Below are positions 52,176 to 60,822 of a stretch of DNA of 64,000 bases, piece after piece. The translations under genes were made by a program, and so were the position numbers. Position 1 is the first letter of the stretch. The number at the start of each line of letters is the position of its first letter. Location of the stretch: the NCBI RefSeq assembly GCF_007785775.2, contig NZ_VNIK02000003.1:293478-357477 (forward strand). The letters are read 5' to 3'. The notes below the pieces were generated by a model that made no database searches, was not told the DNA's origin, and was given only the letters and a program-made list of their open reading frames with translations. Source of the DNA: Flagellimonas hadalis (GTDB lineage Bacteria > Bacteroidota > Bacteroidia > Flavobacteriales > Flavobacteriaceae).

Positions 52176-52910
52176 TTAAGGTAAATTGTTTGCCGTGAAA
52201 GGAGTCGTGATAAATCCTGTGTCCCCCACTGCGGAAAGAACCACTGATGGATCCAAAGCTGCGGCCAGACCGGTGTCCGTGGTCACATAATCATCCCCGG
52301 CAAAATCTGCCGACCCAGGGTTTAGGAGCGTTCGGATGGCCGAAGCATGCCTTGCCTCCACAGATACGATTTTCCCTGCCAAGAGCAGATACCCGGGATT
52401 GGAGATCAACCGTCCTGCCCCATTGTATGCGGCCACCCCGGTATCTTCCAAAACACTTGCTGTGGTGAGCACCTGTTCCCTATTTCCGAAATCCAGGTTC
52501 CCATAATCAAATTCCAGTGTGGGAAGCACTAGATCGGTATTTCCATCGACGGCCGCTGTAATGGCCGCTTTAAAAAAGTCCCTGTGGTTTACCTCATGAT
52601 AATAAAGGTCGGTCAACACTTGCATTTCCTCATCGGAGATGTTCCCGTAGAAGGAATTCACGACCTTGGTGTAGAAATCAGCTTCCAACTGTTCCAGGGC
52701 ATAGGCATAATTGAGAACTCCCAAATCGCCTTCGCCCAGATCAAATATGTCGGGGTTATCAGGATCGGGCATCATTCCCATGCCGTTGTCATCATTGCTG
52801 CAGGCCACCAAAAGGCTTGCCCCAACAACTCCCATACCTCCCAATTTCAGAAACTGTCGGCGGTTGGTTGCCTTTTTTACCGGTTTTACTTTGACTATAC
52901 TTTTTTTCAT
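52176..52910 (-). CDS. Tat-exported ferritin-like lipoprotein
   Basis: A 244-residue paralogue of the next gene. The N-terminus has NRRQFLKLGGMGVVGASLLVAC, combining a twin-arginine motif with a lipobox Cys, so it is probably exported folded and lipid-anchored. The ferritin-like helices are LNYAYALEQLEADFYTKVV, LTDLYYHEVNHRDFFKAAI, ASVLEDTGVAAYNGAG and AGKIVSVEARHASAIRTLL, with Glu and His at matching places. Tat export fits loading of a metal in the cytoplasm before secretion. It is the first gene of the pair. Confidence 0.87.
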   Translation of the reverse strand: MKKSIVKVKPVKKATNRRQFLKLGGMGVVGASLLVACSNDDNGMGMMPDPDNPDIFDLGEGDLGVLNYAYALEQLEADFYTKVVNSFYGNISDEEMQVLTDLYYHEVNHRDFFKAAITAAVDGNTDLVLPTLEFDYGNLDFGNREQVLTTASVLEDTGVAAYNGAGRLISNPGYLLLAGKIVSVEARHASAIRTLLNPGSADFAGDDYVTTDTGLAAALDPSVVLSAVGDTGFITTPFTANNLP

Positions 52911-53493
52911 AAGGCGACTTGTTTTTAAAGGGTTAATACAACCATACCTACGAAGTATTTCAAATGGGGTTTGGTCTCAAATGTTAAAAAAACGTCAAAA
53001 CATTTCCATCAAATCCTAACATCACATGAAAATAAAGTGTCCTCAACATGATTTGTTGGAAGTGTGATCGATTGAAAAAGATATAGGGAGAAACTCTGGT
53101 AATACTGCCCAAAAGCCATTGACACGGAAAAAAACACCCTGGATTTGTAGGAACATCTCCAATCCAATATGTGGGACATGTACCCTTTCGTGAACGTTAC
53201 AAAAAACATAAAACCCAGTAAAATTGGCACTTGCGGTTTATTTTACTATCTTTGCAGTGATGAAAATCAAACTCCACGAGAGAAAAAACTGTAGGATACT
53301 TAGTTTTAATTATCTGGTATTTCGAAACCAACCGGATAAATTCATTCCACCTACCCTATAATCGACCGCCCTTAGTTGGGTAATTCAGTGATGCATTGTT
53401 TTGGACAGATTGTCCATGGTTTTGCATCCCCATTCCTTATTATCTCTATTAACCTAAAAAAACAAAAAAAGCATCATCGTCCAAGACAAAACC
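52911..53493. other. Intergenic region with a promoter and a possible small ORF
   Basis: TTG (53225-53227), 20 bp, TATCTTTG (53248-53255) is a strong promoter reading right, about 240 bp before the acetyltransferase gene. ATG at 53261 opens a 33-codon frame ending at 53362 (MKIKLHERKN...IPPTL). It may be a leader peptide or meaningless. TGATGAAAATCA (53259-53270) is an Fnr-like match but lies at the transcription start and lacks the spacing seen at 0.5-3.8 kb. The left part (52911-53220) shows nothing I can name. Confidence 0.5.
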
Positions 53494-53937
53494 ATGGTCA
53501 TCAAAACCTACGACGCCTTTACACGGCTCTCCACCATGGAAGCCGAAAGGTTTGCCAATTTCCTCTTCCATCACCAGGAAGGAAAAAGGGCCGAAAAGCA
53601 GGCCATAAGGAAAGCTATCCAGTATTGCACAAAAGACATCCCTGGACTTGGGGGCTATGTGTTCTCGATGGAAGAAAAGGATGAGATCTTGGGTCTGGCC
53701 GTAGTGAACAAAACCGGAATGGGGGACTATATCCCCGAAAATTTCCTAGTGTTCTTTGTGGTGCACAAGGACCATCGGGACAAAGGTATTGAACAAAAAC
53801 TGCTGGATTACACACTCCAGTATTGCAAAGGGGACGTTGCCGTCCACATCACCAGTGGGAACCAATGCCCCAACAAACATTTTTTTGAAGAGAACGGGTT
53901 CAACGAAACCCATATGGAAATGAGATTAAACAGATAA
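53494..53937 (+). CDS. GNAT-family acetyltransferase
   Basis: A 147-residue GNAT protein. GYVFSMEEKDEILGLAVVNKTGMGDYIPENFLVFFVVHKDHRDKGIEQKLLDYTLQYCKGDVAVHI includes the acetyl-CoA loop (HRDKGIEQKLL, an R/Q-x-x-G-x-x variant with Lys for the first Gly). The substrate is unknown. It is the first gene of a six-gene run leading to the proline genes, and it is followed by rpsU after 8 bp; acetylation of a ribosomal protein is one possible but unproven link. Confidence 0.85.
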   Translation: MVIKTYDAFTRLSTMEAERFANFLFHHQEGKRAEKQAIRKAIQYCTKDIPGLGGYVFSMEEKDEILGLAVVNKTGMGDYIPENFLVFFVVHKDHRDKGIEQKLLDYTLQYCKGDVAVHITSGNQCPNKHFFEENGFNETHMEMRLNR

Positions 53938-53945
53938 ATCAATAT

Positions 53946-54143
53946 ATGCTCAAAATCGAAGTAAAACCTGGCGAAAGTATCGAACGTGCCCTTAAGCGCT
54001 ACAAGAGAAAATATAGAAACACCAAGCGCTTGGATGAAATCAGGGACCGGCAGGAATACACCAAAAAATCAGTGGAACGAAGAAAAACAGTAAAAAAGGC
54101 CGCATACCGGCAAAAATACCTGTTAGATCAGGAGAACATATAG
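53946..54143 (+). CDS. rpsU: 30S ribosomal protein bS21
   Basis: A 65-residue, very basic protein (MLKIEVKPGESIERALKRYKRKYRNTKRLDEIRDRQEYTKKSVERR), the bS21 family. bS21 sits near the 3' end of 16S rRNA and aids the start of translation. It is embedded in the GNAT-proC-proB-proA run, 8 bp after the acetyltransferase. In Bacteroidota the anti-Shine-Dalgarno is often hidden by this region, which may be why ribosome sites here are poor. Confidence 0.93.
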   Translation: MLKIEVKPGESIERALKRYKRKYRNTKRLDEIRDRQEYTKKSVERRKTVKKAAYRQKYLLDQENI

Positions 54144-54165
54144 TCATAAACACCATTACAATACA

Positions 54166-54357
54166 ATGAAACTTTCAAAGATCAAAAGGGAAACAAAGTA
54201 TGAAAAGCGTTACAGCGTCAAAATGGGAGAGCTGACCACCCAAGTGACCTACATCAAAAGGTACATCATGGGGCTTCCCATACGCACATTGCACAAATAC
54301 AGGGAAACCTATTACGGCGAAGTAAAGGACTGTAAGGACTGCAACATTTCCGCATAA
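54166..54357 (+). CDS. Small basic protein, function unknown
   Basis: A 63-residue protein (MKLSKIKRETKYEKRYSVKMG...) ending with CKDCNISA, where two Cys are spaced by two residues. It is Lys- and Tyr-rich and may bind RNA or a metal. No family is recognised. The gene lies between rpsU and proC with 22 and 28 bp gaps and the same strand, which supports it being expressed. Confidence 0.6.
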   Translation: MKLSKIKRETKYEKRYSVKMGELTTQVTYIKRYIMGLPIRTLHKYRETYYGEVKDCKDCNISA

Positions 54358-54385
54358 AAATCACTAACCCTTTTAATAAAAAACA

Positions 54386-55192
54386 ATGAAAGTATTGGTC
54401 ATTGGCGCAGGTAACATGGGGCTTACCTATGCCACAGGTATGTCCAGATCCAAGTTGCTGAAGAAACGCAACATCATGGTGCTGGACAAGTCAAAGGAAA
54501 AAATGGAAGAAGTGGGCAAAATTGCCCATTTTGATGCCATGGAACGTTTGGAGGACTGTGTCCCCAAAGCAGATATCATCTTTTTGGCCGTGAAGCCGTA
54601 CCATGCCGAAGAGCTCTTGGGACGCATGAAAGAATTGGTAAACCCCGAACAATTGTTCATTTCCATTATGGCAGGGGTCACCATCAAGTACATCCAAGAT
54701 GCCTTGGGCATCAAAAAAGTGGTCAGGGCCATGCCCAACCTGCCCGCCCAGGTCGGCAAAGGACTCACTAGCTATGTTTCCGCAGAGGAAGTGTCCCGTT
54801 TGGAACTGTTCATGACGGAGGGCCTTTTGGACACTACGGGAAAATCACTTCGCGTGAAGAGCGAAAAATATATCGATGCCTCCACGGGAATATCCGGGAG
54901 CGGACCAGCCTACGTGTTCTATTTTATGCAAAGCATGATGGAGGCCGCACTGCAGATGGGTTTTTCCGAAAATGTGTCCAAAGTACTGGTCAGTCAGACT
55001 TTTACCGGGGCCGTGGAACTGTTCAACCAGTCCAACCTGACGCCCGATTCCTGGATGGAAAGGGTCGCCTCCAAAGGAGGGACCACACGTGCAGCCCTCG
55101 ACTCCATGCAAGACAACAATGTTAACGAATTAATCAAGGAAGCCGCCTTTGCTGCATTCAACAGGGCAGTGGAACTCGGCGAAGAATACTAA
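54386..55192 (+). CDS. proC: Pyrroline-5-carboxylate reductase
   Basis: A 268-residue enzyme for the last step of proline synthesis. The Rossmann start MKVLVIGAGNMGLTYATGM binds NADP; AVKPYHAEELL, SIMAGVTIKYIQ and the C-terminal signature GISGSGPAYVFYFMQSMMEAALQMGF plus KGGTTRAALDSM close the active site. It ends 2 bp before proB. The proC-proB-proA order is compact and complete for proline from glutamate. Confidence 0.95.
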   Translation: MKVLVIGAGNMGLTYATGMSRSKLLKKRNIMVLDKSKEKMEEVGKIAHFDAMERLEDCVPKADIIFLAVKPYHAEELLGRMKELVNPEQLFISIMAGVTIKYIQDALGIKKVVRAMPNLPAQVGKGLTSYVSAEEVSRLELFMTEGLLDTTGKSLRVKSEKYIDASTGISGSGPAYVFYFMQSMMEAALQMGFSENVSKVLVSQTFTGAVELFNQSNLTPDSWMERVASKGGTTRAALDSMQDNNVNELIKEAAFAAFNRAVELGEEY

Positions 55193-55194
55193 TT

Positions 55195-55965
55195 ATGTAC
55201 AAAGAACTCGTGGTCATCAAGGTAGGAACCAATGTAATGACCAACAAGGACAACAGAATTGTAAGACCCGTGCTCAACAATCTGGTCCAGCAGATCGCAG
55301 AACTGTATGAACGGGACATCATGACCATTTTGGTCTCCTCTGGTTCGGTCATCGCCGGAAAAGAGGTACTTGGAAAGGCCAAAATAAAGGACAAGACCCA
55401 ACGCAGGCAGGTATATTCTGCCATAGGACAGCCCAGAATGATGCGCCATTACTATAACATTTTTAGCGACTACGGCATGAAATGTGCCCAAGTGCTGCCC
55501 ACAAAACGGGATTTTAACCCGGGTGTGCACCGCGACAATATGATCAATTGTCTGGAAGGGCTCCTGTCCGAGGGTGTAGTGCCCATTGCCAATGAGGACG
55601 ATGCCGTTTCGGTGGCCATGTCCATGTTTTCGGATAATGATGAGTTGGCCACATTGCTCGCACAATTGATGAAGGCGGACCGATTGATCTTGATGACGGA
55701 CATTGATGGGCTGTACAACGGCCATCCCGAAAAGGAAGAATCCGAAGTCATTGAAAAAGTGGCACCAGGGGAAGATTTGGACAAATATATAGAGGAAGGC
55801 AACAAGGCCGAGGGCGAAGGACGTGGCGGCATGGGTTCCAAACTGAACTATGCACAAATTGCCGCAGCGGCCAACATCCCATCCTACATCGTGAATGGAA
55901 AAAGGGACAATGTCATCCTCGATATTATCGAAGGAAAAACAGTGGGAACCGAGGTTTCCCGATAA
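55195..55965 (+). CDS. proB: Glutamate 5-kinase, short form
   Basis: A 256-residue amino-acid-kinase fold enzyme that phosphorylates glutamate. VVIKVGTNVMTN binds ATP, VSSGSVIAGKEVLG binds phosphate, and LMTDIDGLYNGHPEKEESEVI and GRGGMGSKLNYAQIA are the kinase signatures. It lacks the C-terminal PUA domain of the E. coli enzyme, as is common in this phylum. Feedback inhibition by proline may therefore differ. It is followed by proA after 10 bp. Confidence 0.93.
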   Translation: MYKELVVIKVGTNVMTNKDNRIVRPVLNNLVQQIAELYERDIMTILVSSGSVIAGKEVLGKAKIKDKTQRRQVYSAIGQPRMMRHYYNIFSDYGMKCAQVLPTKRDFNPGVHRDNMINCLEGLLSEGVVPIANEDDAVSVAMSMFSDNDELATLLAQLMKADRLILMTDIDGLYNGHPEKEESEVIEKVAPGEDLDKYIEEGNKAEGEGRGGMGSKLNYAQIAAAANIPSYIVNGKRDNVILDIIEGKTVGTEVSR

Positions 55966-55975
55966 AATCACAACA

Positions 55976-57175
55976 ATGAAATTATTGAACACAACGATAA
56001 AGAACAAGGTATTGAGCGATATGGAACGGATCCTGGACAAGGACCGAAGCCTATTGCTGGAAGCCAACAAAAAAGATCTGGATGCTTTTGATCGGGACGA
56101 CCAAGCCCTTTATGACCGCTTGGTGGTGGACCAAAAAAAAGTGGACCAGATGATTCAAGCCGTCAAGGAAGTCCGCTTGCAGGAAGACCCTGTGAACAAG
56201 GAAATCTCTACCAGAACATTGGACAACGGACTGAAGATCGTCAACAAAACAGCCCCTTTCGGCACCATTATGATCATTTATGAATCCAGGCCCGATGTGA
56301 CCGTTGAGGCCGCCGTACTTGCGTTTAAGGCCAATAACAAAATCTTGTTGAAGGGCGGAAAGGAAGCCTATCACAGCAACAAGGCCTTGGTCCAATTTTG
56401 GCATCAGGCCCTAGCGGAAAATGATCTCCCTTCCGATTTCATCCAATTTTTGGAGATGGACAGGACCCAGACCCAAGATTTTCTAAGAAATCCCGATCAA
56501 GACCTGGACCTCATTGTCCCCAGGGGCGGTGAACGTCTGATCGCCTTCGTGAAGGAACATGCCAAATGTGCCGTTCTGGTCAGTGGGCGTGGAAACAATT
56601 TCCTTTATGTGCACAAAGATGCCGATTGGAAGAAAAGTTTGGAGGTGATCATCAATGCGAAGACCCATAAAATATCGGCCTGTAACGCCTTGGACAAAAT
56701 TTTGGTGGACACCCGTATCCAAGGGTATGAAGAAAAACTAAAGGAGCTCCAGCAAGTATTAAAGGAAAAGGGAGTCTCCATCTTGGTGGACAAAAATGTC
56801 CAACCCATACTATCAGATGAAGAGCCCATTCCTGATGCATCCGTTTGGGAAGAGGAATTTTTGGCCATGAAATGTGTCATCGGGGCTGTGGACAGCCTTG
56901 ATGGGGCCATAGAAAAAATCAACAGGCATTCAGGAGGGCACTCCGCCTCCATAATGACCCAGGATAACAGCATTGCCCAGACCTTTATGGAAAATGTGGA
57001 TTGTGCCGCCGTGTACCAAAACGCTTCCACCCGGTTCACGGATGGGGGCCAAATGGGCGTGGGTGCGGAATTGGCCATCAGCACCGACAAGCTGCACCAC
57101 CGGGGACCTCTTGGGCTGAAACAATTGGTGACCAACAAATACTATGTATTTGGGGACGGACAGGTAAGGATATAG
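55976..57175 (+). CDS. proA: Glutamate-5-semialdehyde dehydrogenase
   Basis: A 399-residue NADPH-dependent reductase. The frame opens at 55895 inside proB, but ATG at 55976, 10 bp after the proB stop, gives the family start MKLLNTTIKNKVLSDMERIL. It contains TAPFGTIMIIYESRPDVTVEAA, the catalytic Cys in AKTHKISACNALDKIL, and FTDGGQMGVGAELAISTDKLHHRGPLGL. It works directly after glutamate kinase and closes the operon at a hairpin. Confidence 0.95.
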   Translation: MKLLNTTIKNKVLSDMERILDKDRSLLLEANKKDLDAFDRDDQALYDRLVVDQKKVDQMIQAVKEVRLQEDPVNKEISTRTLDNGLKIVNKTAPFGTIMIIYESRPDVTVEAAVLAFKANNKILLKGGKEAYHSNKALVQFWHQALAENDLPSDFIQFLEMDRTQTQDFLRNPDQDLDLIVPRGGERLIAFVKEHAKCAVLVSGRGNNFLYVHKDADWKKSLEVIINAKTHKISACNALDKILVDTRIQGYEEKLKELQQVLKEKGVSILVDKNVQPILSDEEPIPDASVWEEEFLAMKCVIGAVDSLDGAIEKINRHSGGHSASIMTQDNSIAQTFMENVDCAAVYQNASTRFTDGGQMGVGAELAISTDKLHHRGPLGLKQLVTNKYYVFGDGQVRI

Positions 57176-57183
57176 ACCTTTAT

Positions 57184-57240
57184 ATCAAAAAAGTGGACAA
57201 AAGGGAGCTTGGTGTTTTCATCATGTTCCCTTTTTTGATG
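57184..57240 (+). terminator. Terminator after proA
   Basis: ATCAAAAAA (57185-57193) can pair with TTTTTTGAT (57231-57239), and AAAAGGGA (57199-57206) with TCCCTTTT (57227-57234); both would stop transcription within about 60 bp of the proA stop. The loop is long, so the call is moderate. Confidence 0.6.
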
Positions 57241-57341
57241 TGCAAAACCATCCCAATATTACTTTATTGTCAATTTTCCTTTCAATTATTGGTCATTTTT
57301 TAAGAAAATCTCTAGATTTAGTATATCAAAACATATAAAGT

Positions 57342-57671
57342 ATGGGAAAATTTGAGATCAAAACGGATAAATCTGGCCAGTTCAGGTTCAATTTGAAGGC
57401 TGGAAACGGTCAGGTTATTCTAAGTAGCGAGGCATATACGACAAAAGCTGCTTGTGAAAACGGCATAGAGTCGGTAAAAAAGAACTCGCAGGATGACAGC
57501 AAGTTCGAAAGAAAGACCGCCAAAGATGGAAGTCCCTATTTCAACCTAAAGGCCTCCAACGGACAGGTCATTGGAGCGAGCGAAATGTACTCCAGTACGG
57601 CCGCCATGGAAAATGGTATCGCTTCTGTGAAAAAAAATGCCCCAGGGGCCGCAACAGAGGACATATCCTAA
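57342..57671 (+). CDS. YegP-type DUF1508 protein
   Basis: A 109-residue protein made of two DUF1508 units: KFEIKTDKSGQFRFNLKAGNGQVILSSEAYTTKAACENGIESVKKN and KFERKTAKDGSPYFNLKASNGQVIGASEMYSSTAAMENGIASVKKN. Each has the YegP fold with GQV and the conserved N-x-G-x-x-S helix cap. The role is unknown; similar small proteins respond to envelope stress or are carried with operons of no clear link. It has its own terminator. Confidence 0.92.
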   Translation: MGKFEIKTDKSGQFRFNLKAGNGQVILSSEAYTTKAACENGIESVKKNSQDDSKFERKTAKDGSPYFNLKASNGQVIGASEMYSSTAAMENGIASVKKNAPGAATEDIS

Positions 57672-57696
57672 TTCGATTTGCACATTTAAAGTATAG

Positions 57697-57722
57697 AACA
57701 GCCCAAAGGGCTGTTTTTTTTG
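57697..57722 (+). terminator. Terminator after the YegP gene
   Basis: AACAGCCC (57697-57704) and GGGCTGTT (57708-57715), loop AAA, followed by TTTTTT. Confidence 0.93.
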
Positions 57723-57782
57723 TCCTGAAATAACCTTGAAAACATATCGTTTTAACCATTTTGGGCATACCCTATATTTACA

Positions 57783-57833
57783 TCCACCAATTCAAAACGG
57801 TCATCCGTTGGTTGAAAACGGCCATCCGTTAAT
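57783..57833 (+). promoter_or_regulatory. Triple LytTR-type direct repeat
   Basis: TCCACCAAT (57783-57791), TCCGTTGGT (57804-57812) and TCCGTTAAT (57825-57833) repeat at exactly 21 bp. The last two match the LytTR-family site [TA][AC][CA]GTTN[AG][TG] at every position. A perfect -7 element, TATGTTTG, begins 38 bp after the start of the last repeat. Confidence 0.68.
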
Positions 57834-58205
57834 TCATCCCCTTCCGAACCATTTTTTGATAGTATGTTTGTCTTGCAATTAAGCGTTAAAGCCAATTGAA
57901 AGAGCAAGATCAATTTTTAACGCGTGCACATATAGCAATGCACTTTTTTAAGACTGTTGTTGTCATAAAAGTGTTTAGTTTAGTTGAGGTTTCCGTTACG
58001 CCAAGGAATTTTTACAATTCCTTGGTTGTAATGGTTTTTTTGTTCCTCACGGTCCCATCCCACTTTAGCCTAATTTTCTACCTTAATTGAAGAGGAAGAT
58101 TGTAACCTTCCAATACCATCTTTACAATTCTCCCTAGCATTTCCTTTGCAAAAAACTATAGGAATATTCCTTCATTTTAAAAACCATATAAACTCAAATC
58201 CCCCA

Positions 58206-58235
58206 TCCGTCAATTCAAAAGGCACATCCGTTCAT
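58206..58235 (+). promoter_or_regulatory. LytTR-type direct repeat before the OmpA gene
   Basis: TCCGTCAAT (58206-58214) and TCCGTTCAT (58227-58235) are 21 bp apart. The second matches the LytTR consensus fully. TCTCTTTG (58264-58271), a 7/8 match to the -7 element, begins 37 bp after the start of the second repeat and 64 bp before the ATG at 58335. Confidence 0.68.
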
Positions 58236-58334
58236 TCCTCATTTTTGATATCACATTTTATGTTCTCTTTGGGGTCGATTAACCAAAAAACTTAAAAAAT
58301 AACCCAGCCCGCCTTAGGGCAAAAAAAATTAGAT

Positions 58335-60485
58335 ATGTTTTCAAAAAATACATTTTTGGGCATGGTGTGCCTTTTATCGGCCTCTATGCTCAGTGCACAA
58401 TCCTACCAAGGTTTATTAACGGACAATTACAGCGGCGTGCACGGGGTTCTTTCCAACCCGGCGAATATAGCTGATTCAAGGCTCAAGCTAGATGTCAACC
58501 TGATAGGGGTCAGCGCTTTGTATGGCAACAACTACATCGGTTTCAATTTTTCCGATGTTTTCAGTGAGTATAGCTCAACATTTGACGATGCCAATACATA
58601 CCCCAAGACGGACAATTTCCTTTCCTTCAATATTGACGTATTGGGACCATCTGTCATGCTGAGCATAAATGAGAAGAGTTCATTGGCCATTTTTACGAGG
58701 GGAAGAGGCCTTTTCAATGTAGACCATGTGAATGGCAACACCTTGGAAAAGGAAGGCGGTTTTGACGAAACCGAGGATTTTAGCGTGGTGGAAGGAAACA
58801 TCTCCGGCTCGTTCAGCGTTTGGGGGGAAATTGGTGCGACCTATGCACGTGTACTATTGGACAACGGACAACATTTCCTTAAGGGAGGGGTCTCAGCAAA
58901 AATGTTGCAGGGACTGGGGAACGTGTATCTGTATGGCTCCGACATTACCTTAGACTATGATTCCAACACTAGGGAAATCACCACTACAGGTCAATTGCAC
59001 CATGGCTCCACAGGCGAAGTAAATGATGAAGGGAATATCGGTGATGCCTTTGGCGATTTCAAAAATGGCTTGGGTTTTGGCAGTGACATTGGGTTTGTAT
59101 ATGAGTGGAGACCCGATCATGCCGAGTACACCAAACTGAAGGGTGATGGAAGTACCATCATGAACAGGGGTGTGAACAAATACAAGTTAAAAGTGGGGGT
59201 TTCCGTCACGGATTTTGGCAAGATAACGGATATAGACGGTAGAGACCGGCTATACAACCTGAACAGGACACAGAGCATCGACAATTTTGACGGTGATGTC
59301 CTTGAAGAAGCCCTTTTGGACAATTTTGAACTGATATCCGATACCAAATCCAAAGACTATACTTTGCCCACTGCGTTGCATACCAACTTGGATTGGAGCA
59401 TTATTTCAAAATTCTATTTGAACGTCAATGCCGATATTTCCATAGCATCCAAAAATTCCAGAAATATTGGACATATCCTGGACCAATATAGCATCACCCC
59501 AAGATACGAAAGTGCATGGCTATCTGTCTATTCGCCTATTGGAATCATGGATGGAGTTGGCTTTCAATGGGGTGCTGGTCTTAGGCTCGGTCCATTGTAT
59601 ATGGGTTCAGGGTCCATTCTATCTTCCCTTATAGGTGAGGATACCAAAGGACTTGACCTATACGCTGGATTAAAGATACCCGTCTATCAAAACAAGTTGA
59701 AGGACAAGGACAAAGATGGTATTGTGAACAAGGAAGACTCATGCCCAGAAGTGGCCGGTCCTGTGGAAAACAAAGGCTGTCCATGGCCCGATACCGACGA
59801 AGACGGCCTACTGGACAAGGACGACAATTGCCCCAATGAGGCAGGACCTGAAGAAAACAATGGTTGTCCATGGCCGGATACAGATGGTGATGGCGTTCTG
59901 GACAAAGATGACGACTGCCCGAATACACCAGGACCAGTGGCACATAGAGGTTGCCCTGATACAGATGGTGATGGTATTATAGACCAAGATGATCGTTGTC
60001 CTGAAACCCCAGGAAGCATAGAGCACAAAGGTTGTCCTGATACGGATGGGGATACCTTGGCGGATATAGATGACGAATGTCCCACTATCGCTGGACCCGT
60101 AAGCAACAAAGGCTGCCCGGAAGTGACCCAAGAAGTACAAAAACAATTGAACGACTATGCTAGGACCATTCTTTTTGATACAGGAAAAGCGACCATCAAA
60201 ACCGAATCCGTGGCTGTGATGGTGGACATCATCCAAATCCTGAATGAATACCCCAATGCCAAGTTCACCGTGGAAGGACATACGGACAGCGTGGGATCCA
60301 ACGATAGCAATCAAAAACTATCTGAGGCCAGGGCCAATTCAGTAAGGGATTTCCTGATCGATAAAGGAATAGCAGGCAACAGGCTCACCGCCATTGGTTA
60401 TGGTGAAGAAAAGCCAATAGCCTCAAATGCCACAAGTGCAGGAAAAAAACAAAATAGACGAGTGGAAATAAATCTCATAAAATAA
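58335..60485 (+). CDS. OmpA-family protein with DUF5723 and thrombospondin type 3 repeats
   Basis: A 716-residue outer-membrane protein. The signal peptide ends at SAQ (residue 22). The N-terminal part (about 25-445) is a DUF5723-like beta region starting [32 protein letters not shown]. It is followed by about six calcium-binding TSP3 repeats (455-595) with DxDxDG patterns such as [17 protein letters not shown], and an OmpA peptidoglycan-binding domain (605-716) with [11 protein letters not shown] and [29 protein letters not shown]. It probably ties the outer membrane to the wall. It has its own LytTR-type site and terminator. Confidence 0.9.
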   Translation: MFSKNTFLGMVCLLSASMLSAQSYQGLLTDNYSGVHGVLSNPANIADSRLKLDVNLIGVSALYGNNYIGFNFSDVFSEYSSTFDDANTYPKTDNFLSFNIDVLGPSVMLSINEKSSLAIFTRGRGLFNVDHVNGNTLEKEGGFDETEDFSVVEGNISGSFSVWGEIGATYARVLLDNGQHFLKGGVSAKMLQGLGNVYLYGSDITLDYDSNTREITTTGQLHHGSTGEVNDEGNIGDAFGDFKNGLGFGSDIGFVYEWRPDHAEYTKLKGDGSTIMNRGVNKYKLKVGVSVTDFGKITDIDGRDRLYNLNRTQSIDNFDGDVLEEALLDNFELISDTKSKDYTLPTALHTNLDWSIISKFYLNVNADISIASKNSRNIGHILDQYSITPRYESAWLSVYSPIGIMDGVGFQWGAGLRLGPLYMGSGSILSSLIGEDTKGLDLYAGLKIPVYQNKLKDKDKDGIVNKEDSCPEVAGPVENKGCPWPDTDEDGLLDKDDNCPNEAGPEENNGCPWPDTDGDGVLDKDDDCPNTPGPVAHRGCPDTDGDGIIDQDDRCPETPGSIEHKGCPDTDGDTLADIDDECPTIAGPVSNKGCPEVTQEVQKQLNDYARTILFDTGKATIKTESVAVMVDIIQILNEYPNAKFTVEGHTDSVGSNDSNQKLSEARANSVRDFLIDKGIAGNRLTAIGYGEEKPIASNATSAGKKQNRRVEINLIK

Positions 60486-60565
60486 CCATCCTACCCATAT
60501 TTTATAATCAATGTAAGAACTAGGTTTGGTGTAACTCTTTAGTTCTTCGGTAACAGAGATGGTTA

Positions 60566-60597
60566 GGCCGCCAAGATTATCTTGGCGGCCTTTTTTT
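60566..60597 (+). terminator. Terminator after the OmpA gene
   Basis: GGCCGCCAAGA (60566-60576) pairs perfectly with TCTTGGCGGCC (60580-60590) around TTA, followed by seven T. Confidence 0.96.
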
Positions 60598-60673
60598 AAA
60601 GTATGTTGACTTCATTGAAAAAATAAGATAAAACTTACAAAATACATCATTTTTAGAATAGGCGGATTTTTCA

Positions 60674-60703
60674 TCCGTTGATCCATTCCCATCATCCATC
60701 AAT
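60674..60703 (+). promoter_or_regulatory. LytTR-type direct repeat before the adhesin gene
   Basis: TCCGTTGAT (60674-60682) matches the LytTR consensus fully; TCCATCAAT (60695-60703), 21 bp on, matches at seven of nine positions. It lies about 120 bp before the ATG. Confidence 0.6.
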
Positions 60704-60822
60704 TGTAACCCACCACAGGTGAATTGGGGCACTGAACATCCACAGATAGTCCCTTATTTTATATTACCAAATCTATTTTCTCGTCCTGCCCCAACAAGAA
60801 AATACCATTAAAACCTACAATT

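Larger units (their letters stand above)
57723..58334. other. Long intergenic region with LytTR-type repeats and hairpin
   Basis: It holds two LytTR-like repeat sets (entries at 57783 and 58206), a -7 element TATGTTTG (57863-57870), a 10-bp perfect hairpin CCAAGGAATT/AATTCCTTGG (58001-58025) and paired TTACAA/TTGTAA boxes (58012-58031 and 58100-58127). A 50-codon hydrophobic frame from ATG 57938 to 58090 is possible but has no recognised family; I do not call it a gene. Confidence 0.6.
60486..60822. other. Intergenic region before the giant adhesin
   Basis: It holds the OmpA-gene terminator (60566-60597) and a LytTR-type repeat (60674-60703). No clear -7 element is seen before the ATG at 60823, although AT-rich TATTTTATATT lies near 60763. 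Confidence 0.6.

Noticed and set aside
53259..53270. TGATGAAAATCA, a fourth-type Fnr-like palindrome
   Set aside because: It lies at the transcription start of the GNAT promoter rather than 29.5 bp before a -7 element, and only the half-sites match; likely chance, given short half-sites.
57938..58090. A 50-codon hydrophobic open frame
   Set aside because: No family, no ribosome-site evidence and an AT-rich setting; kept only as one option for the product of the LytTR-like promoter.
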